A DNA stretch of 64,000 nt from PALSA-505 sp036501145 (GTDB taxonomy: Bacteria > Actinomycetota > Actinomycetes > Streptosporangiales > Streptosporangiaceae), in contig DASYAV010000179.1 of NCBI GenBank assembly GCA_036501145.1, positions 1 through 64,000 on the forward strand, read 5' to 3'. The notes under the pieces were generated by a model. The model made no database searches. It was not told the DNA's origin and saw nothing but the letters and a program-made list of their open reading frames with translations. Position 1 is the stretch's first letter. Every line of letters begins with the position of its first letter. Made by a program: the position numbers and the translations under genes. Positions 59,246 to 64,000 of this stretch are shown one piece after another.

Positions 59246-60751
59246 ATGCGATCGACGCAACGCAATCTTCTGCCCAGCATCCTGGTGGTGGCCGGCCTCG
59301 GCGCGGCACTCCTCGCGCCCGCCGCCCCCGCGTCCGGCGCGGCCAGCACCGCCAGGACTCCCGGACCAGTGCTCAAGCTGGAAGCCGCCCAGAGCAAGAT
59401 CACGCTGGACAGCTTCAGCGGCAAGGTATACCCCGACGCTGGCATCTGGCTCGCGGCCCAGGGTTCTCCGCTGCAGTTCGATCTGCGGCGGGCGCCCTAT
59501 ACCAGCCCGATCACGATCTCCCAGATCATCCACCCGCCGTTTGGCGGGACGATCCGCCGGCCGCTGCCGTCCAGGCTGCTGGACGGCTGGAACGGCCTGC
59601 GGGGATTCCTCACGCTCACGATCCGGAACTCGGCCGGCCAGGTGGTGAAGTCTGAGCCGGTCGCGCTCTGCCCCAACGCCTATCAGCCGGCCCGGGTGGG
59701 CCCGGGCGCCCCGCAGACCTCGCCTTATCCGCCGCAGTGCCTGTCCAACCCGTTCGTCAAGGGAATGGTGTGGGGCATTCTGAAGGACTGGGCGATCGAC
59801 CCGATGGACACGGATTTCCGTCTCGGCCAGATCAAGCTCACGCTGGGCCGCTACCGGATGACTGAGACCGTCGCCCCGCAATACCAGAAGCTGTTCCACA
59901 TCTCCGCCCGCGACGCCACCGCCACCGTGCAGGTCAAGGTGGTCAAGGGGCACAGATGCTGCCCGGTCGGCGGGTGCTGCGCTCCGGGTCCCGCGGCCCG
60001 GGCGCACCAGACACCGCCGCAGCCCCCGGCGTCAGCCGTTCCGTATACCACCCACCCGCCGCGGTCTGCGCTGCCGGACCTGGTTCCGCTGCCGGCCTGG
60101 AAAATCACCGTCAGCCATCCCAGCCACCAGACGCACGACTACCTGAACTTCGCGGCCACCGTGTGGGTTGGCGGCAACTCCCCGCTGGACGTCGAAGGAT
60201 TCCGCTCGCACAGCTCGCCTGTCATGCCCGCCTACCAGTACTTCTGGCGGAACGGGCACGTCATCGGCCGGGCCCGGGCCGGCACCATGGGGTTCGACAG
60301 CAAGAAGGGCCACGACCACTGGCACTTCGAGCAGTTCGCCCGCTACACCCTGCTCAACAAGACCAAGTCGGTGGCGGTCACCAGCCACAAGGCCGGCTTC
60401 TGCATCGCCCCTTCCGACGAGGTCGACCTGCTGCTGCCGCACGCCGTGTGGTCACCCCCGCAGGTAGGGCTGCAAGGAGAGTGCGGCTCACCCACCGCGC
60501 TGTGGGTCGCCGAGGAGATGCCGGTCGGCTGGGGGGACACCTACATCCAGTCGATCGCGGGCCAGTCGTTCGACATCACCCACGTGCCGAACGGCACCTA
60601 CTACGTGGAGGTGACCGCGAACCCGGAGCGGGTGCTCTATGAGACCTCGACCCGGAACGACGTGTCGCTGCGCAAGGTGATCCTGGGCGGTACGCCCGGC
60701 CACCGCACCGTGAAGGTGCCGGCCTGGAAGGGCATCGACCCCGAACGCTGA
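59246..60751 (+). CDS. Secreted lysyl-oxidase-family copper protein
   Basis: 501 aa from ATG 59246 (GGAGG 4 nt upstream; ATG 59228 is an alternative). Signal peptide residues 5-30 (LLPSILVVAGLGAALLAPAA). The C-terminal half carries the lysyl oxidase copper motif G-H-D-H-W-H-F-E-Q-F (about residues 353-362) and KAGFCI, C-G-S and W-G-D-T-Y later in the domain. Bacterial members are copper amine oxidases or related extracellular proteins. Family knowledge gives copper and LTQ cofactor; activity here is untested. The N-terminal half is an additional beta-rich domain. Confidence 0.85.
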   Translation: MRSTQRNLLPSILVVAGLGAALLAPAAPASGAASTARTPGPVLKLEAAQSKITLDSFSGKVYPDAGIWLAAQGSPLQFDLRRAPYTSPITISQIIHPPFGGTIRRPLPSRLLDGWNGLRGFLTLTIRNSAGQVVKSEPVALCPNAYQPARVGPGAPQTSPYPPQCLSNPFVKGMVWGILKDWAIDPMDTDFRLGQIKLTLGRYRMTETVAPQYQKLFHISARDATATVQVKVVKGHRCCPVGGCCAPGPAARAHQTPPQPPASAVPYTTHPPRSALPDLVPLPAWKITVSHPSHQTHDYLNFAATVWVGGNSPLDVEGFRSHSSPVMPAYQYFWRNGHVIGRARAGTMGFDSKKGHDHWHFEQFARYTLLNKTKSVAVTSHKAGFCIAPSDEVDLLLPHAVWSPPQVGLQGECGSPTALWVAEEMPVGWGDTYIQSIAGQSFDITHVPNGTYYVEVTANPERVLYETSTRNDVSLRKVILGGTPGHRTVKVPAWKGIDPER

Positions 60752-60808
60752 CCGGCAACCCGCCAGGAGCCAGGTCCCTGTGCGGTCGCCGGTGACGGCG
60801 CGGCGGCG

Positions 60809-61573
60809 TCACCAGCACAGCCGTGCGACGGTGGCGTCGTCGTGCCGCTTCTCCCTGGGGTGCGGGTAGACCCGCTCGGCGGTGCGCAGCAGGCCGAGCA
60901 GCCCGGCCGGGCCCAGCTCGCGCAGCCGCGCCATGACCTGCGCCCAGGAGTACCCGTACCATTCGGCCAGCCGGGACACCCCGTCGGTGCACAGTGCCGC
61001 GTCGGTCAGCCCGGTCAGCCCGGCCGTTCCGGTCACCGCCTGGTAAGCCGCGGCCGGGTCGGTGCTCGCCACCCAGAACCCGCCGGGCTGATTCCGGTAC
61101 GCGCGCACCGTTTCCACGCTGTACGGCTGTCCGCCGGGCAGCCTGGCCAGCCGGTCGTCCGCGACCAGCGTGCAGTCCCCGCCGGGGTGGCCCAGCAGCA
61201 CCGGCGAGTCGCACAGCACCAGGTATTCCAGGTCGCCGCCGCGGATCCTGGCCATCGCCACGGTGGCCGACGGGCTGTCCGGGTTGCCCAGGTCACACCG
61301 GCCGCCGTGCGCGTCCCGGAGCTCGCCGATGGCGGCGGCCAGCAGGTCGGCCAGCGGGCCCGTGCCCGGGCCGGCCGCGGCCCGGGTCGGCCGGGCGGCC
61401 AGCGCCGCGGCCAGCTGGCGCACCAGCCACGGCACGTCGTGCCGGCACCCGGTGGCGACGCCGGGTGCCGGGGTGGCGCCGTCGAGCACCAGCGCCCATC
61501 CAAGCCCCGACGCGGCCAGGTCCTCGTTGACCCGGCCCGGCCATGCGGCCTGCGTCGCGTGGCTGACCTGCAC
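60809..61573 (-). CDS. PP2C-like serine/threonine phosphatase
   Basis: 254 aa from GTG 61573, with GGGGACGCC upstream and starting 12 nt after the carboxylase stop. PP2C motifs: R-V-N-E-D near the start (residues 13-17), WALVLDGATP (D-G metal motif), VLCDSPVLL, ALCTDGVSRL (D-G) and HDDATVARL (DD near the C-terminus). These supply the binuclear Mn/Mg site. A longer reading upstream lacks a plausible start. Its coupling to a biotin carboxylase gene is unusual. Confidence 0.85.
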   Translation of the reverse strand: MQVSHATQAAWPGRVNEDLAASGLGWALVLDGATPAPGVATGCRHDVPWLVRQLAAALAARPTRAAAGPGTGPLADLLAAAIGELRDAHGGRCDLGNPDSPSATVAMARIRGGDLEYLVLCDSPVLLGHPGGDCTLVADDRLARLPGGQPYSVETVRAYRNQPGGFWVASTDPAAAYQAVTGTAGLTGLTDAALCTDGVSRLAEWYGYSWAQVMARLRELGPAGLLGLLRTAERVYPHPREKRHDDATVARLCW

Positions 61574-61584
61574 GGCGTCCCCGG

Positions 61585-62931
61585 TCAGGCCAGGAACTCT
61601 TCCAGCCAGCCGGTGTGGTAGTTCCCCGCGGCCACGTCCGGCTCGGCCAGCAGCCGCCGGTGCAGCGGAGCCGTGCTGGTCAGCCCGCCGATCTCCAGCT
61701 CGGCCAGCGCCTGATCGGCCCGGGCCAGCGCCTCCGCCCTGGTCGTGCCCCAGGCGCACAGCTTGGCCACCAGCGAGTCGTAGAACGGCGAGACCGTGAC
61801 GCCGGCGGCCAGCGCGTGGTCGATCCGCACGCCCGGCCCGCCGGGCAGCTCGAGCGAGGTCACCGTGCCCGGCTTGGGGAGGAACTTCCGGTCCGGGTCT
61901 TCGGCGTTGATCCGGCACTCCACCGCGTGCCCGCGCAGCGCGATGTCGGCCTGCCGCACCCGCAGTGGCTGGCCCGCCGCTACCCGCAGCTGCCCGGCGA
62001 CCAGGTCGAGCCCGGTGACCAGCTCAGTGACCGGGTGCTCCACCTGGATCCGGGTGTTCATCTCCATGAAGTAGAAGCCGCTGTCGTCCACCAGGAACTC
62101 CACCGTGCCGGCCCCGGCGTAGTCCACCTGGCGGGCCAGCCGCAGCGCCGCCGCCGTCACCTGCTCCCGCAGCTCCGGCGCCAGTGCGGGGGCCGGCGCT
62201 TCCTCGAAGATCTTCTGCCGCCGCCGCTGCAGCGAGCACTCCCGCTCGAAGCAGTGCACCGCCTGGCCGTGCGCGTCGGCCAGCACCTGCACCTCGATGT
62301 GCCGCGCCCGGGTGATGCAGCGCTCGACGTACACCTCGCCGCTGCCGAACGACGCGGCCGCCTCCCGCTGCGCGGCCGGCAGCACCTCGCGCAGTTCGGC
62401 CTCGTCCCTGGCCGGCCTGATGCCCCGCCCGCCGCCGCCCGCGGCCGCCTTCACCAGCACCGGGTAGCCGACCCGGGCGGCCGCCGCGGCCGCCTCGTCC
62501 GCGTCGCTGACCAGGCCGCTGCCCGGTACCAGCGGCACCCCGGCCCGCTCGGCCAGCTGCCGCGCCCTGGCCTTGTCACCCATCTCCGCGATCGCCCGGG
62601 GTGAGGGGCCCACCCAGGTCAGCCCGGCCTCGGTGACCGCGAGCGCGAACGCCGCGTTCTCGCTCAGGAATCCGTACCCCGGGTGCACGGCGTCGGCGCC
62701 GGAGTCCTTGGCCGCCGCGATCAGCGCGTCGGCGTCCAGGTAGCTCTTGGCGGCCTGCGGCGGGCCGATCAGCCGGGCGTCGTCGGCCTTGCGCACGTGC
62801 GGCGCGCCCTCGTCGGCCTCGGAGTACACCGCCACCGCTTCCGCGCCGGTGTGATGGCAGGCGCGGATCACCCGTACCGCGATCTCGCCCCGGTTCGCGA
62901 CCAGCACCCGGCGCAGCCGTCCTGTATCCAT
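61585..62931 (-). CDS. accC: Biotin carboxylase subunit of an acyl-CoA carboxylase
   Basis: 448 aa from ATG 62931. Biotin carboxylase motifs: VLVANRGEIAVRVIRAC at the start, VHPGYGFLSENAAFA, ATP-grasp loop KAAAGGGGRGIR, HIEVQVLAD, C-S-L-Q-R-R-R-Q-K, MEMNTRIQVEHPVTE and DSLVAKL near the end. It carboxylates biotin carried on a separate BCCP. Length fits an AccC-only subunit; no BCCP or carboxyltransferase gene is adjacent, so its partners lie elsewhere. It is followed after 12 nt by a PP2C-like gene. Confidence 0.93.
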   Translation of the reverse strand: MDTGRLRRVLVANRGEIAVRVIRACHHTGAEAVAVYSEADEGAPHVRKADDARLIGPPQAAKSYLDADALIAAAKDSGADAVHPGYGFLSENAAFALAVTEAGLTWVGPSPRAIAEMGDKARARQLAERAGVPLVPGSGLVSDADEAAAAAARVGYPVLVKAAAGGGGRGIRPARDEAELREVLPAAQREAAASFGSGEVYVERCITRARHIEVQVLADAHGQAVHCFERECSLQRRRQKIFEEAPAPALAPELREQVTAAALRLARQVDYAGAGTVEFLVDDSGFYFMEMNTRIQVEHPVTELVTGLDLVAGQLRVAAGQPLRVRQADIALRGHAVECRINAEDPDRKFLPKPGTVTSLELPGGPGVRIDHALAAGVTVSPFYDSLVAKLCAWGTTRAEALARADQALAELEIGGLTSTAPLHRRLLAEPDVAAGNYHTGWLEEFLA

Positions 62932-63149
62932 GTCCCGCCCTTCCCGGACTCGGCGTCGCCCCAGGTGTATCAGAAGCGGCTCGGCTTTCCGCCGGCCGGA
63001 TTGGCTTCGCGGACGGCGGGTAGACCGGCTCTGCGAAGCGGCGCTACCGGCCGGTGGCGTGCGGTAATCTACCGCCCTCGGCTTCGCGCCACGTCTGGCA
63101 TGACACGCGATCTGCCTGGCGCCGGTCTGCACGACAGGGAGGGGACACG

Positions 63150-63347
63150 ATGAGCCTTGAGGAGGCCTCGCGCCAGCTCGAGCAGGCCATTCACGATGCC
63201 CAGGTGGCATTCGACTGCATCGGCCTCGGTCACATCGACCGCGCCCACACGAACGCGCTGACCGCCCGGACCGCCGCCGACGCGGCGGAAACCGCCCTGC
63301 GCGCCGCCATCCGCGACTCGCGCGAGCCGCCCGACGACGAGTCCTGA
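63150..63347 (+). CDS. Small hypothetical helical protein
   Basis: 65 aa from ATG 63150, with GGGAGGGGACACG upstream. It is nearly all helix (LEEASRQLEQAIHDAQVAFD; RTAADAAETALRAAIRD) with one Cys. No family recognised. A good ribosome binding site and clean start support a real gene. It converges on the SSI-like gene (4-nt gap). Confidence 0.55.
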   Translation: MSLEEASRQLEQAIHDAQVAFDCIGLGHIDRAHTNALTARTAADAAETALRAAIRDSREPPDDES

Positions 63348-63351
63348 TCCG

Positions 63352-64000
63352 CTACCGCATCGGGCCGCCCGGGTTCACTTGCGCCGGTCCGGGCGGGGCG
63401 GGCCGCATGGGACCGCCCGGGTTGACCCGCGCCGGTCCGGGCGGGGCGGGCTGCATGGGACCGCCCGGGTTCACCCGCCCCGGTACCCCGCCGAGACCGA
63501 GCGCCACGATGACCTTGTTCCAGCGGGTCTCCTCGCAGCCGTTGGCCCGGCTGAACCGTGCGGTGATCCAGGCGCCGTGCCAGAGCCCGGTGATCCTCGC
63601 GGTCTGCGGACCGTAGTCGATCATCGGGCAGACGATGCCGTGCGGCACCGGGGCGAACGGCCGCTGTGCCAGCCCCAGCCGTGCGCACGCCCGGGACGGG
63701 TGCGGCAGCCTGCCGCCGTCCGGCCCGCACCGCAGCGTCCATCGCAGCACCGGCCCGTGGGGGGCCTGCCGGACGGAGATCCACAGCTGGGCACGCGGGC
63801 GCCTGCGCCGGGGATGGTGGGCGGGCCCGGCCGGTGCCGATGTCGAGCCGGCCGCGGTGATCACTCCGGAAGCGGCGTGCGCCGCCGCCGGCTTGGCCAG
63901 CGCGGGCCCGGCCGTTACCCCGTTAAGACCGCATCCTGCCGCGCCGATAGCACACGTGGTCAGTACATTTCGTATAAATGCCCTGGTCAGTAGGGGTTTC
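63352..64000 (-). CDS. Subtilisin-inhibitor-like (SSI) secreted protein, 5' end beyond the window
   Basis: The frame stays open to the window edge and encodes a signal peptide there (FIRNVLTTCAIGAAGCGLNG, A-G-P-A-L-A, near 63880-63985), so the start lies outside; a GTG at 63864 is internal. The SSI domain has RWTLRCGPDGG, ACARLG, IVCPMIDYGP and RANGCEETRW: four Cys in SSI spacing and the reactive-site context C-P-M (P1 = Met, as in Streptomyces SSI). The C-terminus adds three copies of an unusual P-G-x-V-N-P-G-G-P-M repeat. It should inhibit extracellular subtilisin-like proteases. Confidence 0.8.
   Translation of the reverse strand, partial: KPLLTRAFIRNVLTTCAIGAAGCGLNGVTAGPALAKPAAAHAASGVITAAGSTSAPAGPAHHPRRRRPRAQLWISVRQAPHGPVLRWTLRCGPDGGRLPHPSRACARLGLAQRPFAPVPHGIVCPMIDYGPQTARITGLWHGAWITARFSRANGCEETRWNKVIVALGLGGVPGRVNPGGPMQPAPPGPARVNPGGPMRPAPPGPAQVNPGGPMR

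Noticed and set aside
1..64000. tRNA, rRNA, CRISPR or phage genes
   Set aside because: No cloverleaf with T-arm consensus, no rRNA segments, no regularly spaced repeats with spacers and no phage structural genes were recognised by eye; a tRNAscan or profile search would be decisive.

Overview
The window is very GC-rich with dense, mostly short-spaced genes, GTG starts and 1-8 nt gene overlaps. It carries F420/LLM oxidoreductases, a Ku protein, two AfsR-like SARP regulators, CGNR and DUF929 proteins, SSI-like and I36-like inhibitors and an IdeR/DmdR-type iron box. Together these point to a chromosomal segment of a high-GC, probably filamentous actinomycete (Streptosporangiales/Streptomyces-like grade). 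I cannot name the genus. I recognised no rRNA, tRNA, CRISPR array or prophage.

Layout. 0-9.4 kb: small metabolic and regulatory genes (VOC protein; SDR-MFS-SnoaL operon divergent from a LysR regulator; DUF4389; serine hydrolase with ArsR-like regulator). This part contains several broken genes: SDR and PNPOx fragments fused head to head, and an ECF sigma factor reduced to its C-terminal half but still coupled to its membrane partner. 9.4-20.8 kb: SDR, a solitary NaeI-like restriction endonuclease, PAP2 phosphatase, PHP hydrolase, CGNR regulator with a frameshifted EamA transporter, secreted lysozyme-lectin, membrane dipeptidase, CDF metal exporter with ArsR sensor, GH63-like hydrolase. 20.8-25.3 kb: S41 protease bracketed by remnants of ABC-permease C-termini, then a GntR-ATPase-permease operon. 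25.4-33.5 kb: amidohydrolase, DUF929, Ku, siderophore-interacting protein, PIG-L deacetylase and a reductive pyrimidine-catabolism cluster (nitrilase/ureidopropionase, dihydropyrimidinase, LLM oxidoreductase).

33.5-42.6 kb is the most coherent unusual region. Three adjacent secreted-protein genes (ricin-type lectin, unknown protein, I36 inhibitor-like protein) each have the same promoter plan: GTGYTAR heptamers repeated every 11 bp, then exactly 10 nt, then RAGACT. Two large tandem SARP-STAND-TPR regulators lie immediately beside them. This looks like a local SARP regulon for extracellular proteins.

44.7-49.8 kb is a 5.1-kb mobile element with perfect 13-bp terminal inverted repeats and a perfect 10-bp target duplication. 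It encodes an IS4-type transposase plus three passenger genes (FAD oxidoreductase, RpiR-like regulator, phosphonatase-like HAD hydrolase). This is a cargo-carrying IS, inserted 2 nt after the stop codon of a DtxR-like gene.

50-64 kb: a NimT/NimR-like exporter and AraC regulator that overlap tail to tail, an iron-box-controlled siderophore-interacting protein, a leaderless DeoR regulator with MFS partner, small HTH and Cys-rich proteins, a secreted seven-repeat protein, a lysyl-oxidase-type secreted protein, biotin carboxylase followed by a PP2C-like phosphatase, and at the window edge a partial SSI-type protease inhibitor.
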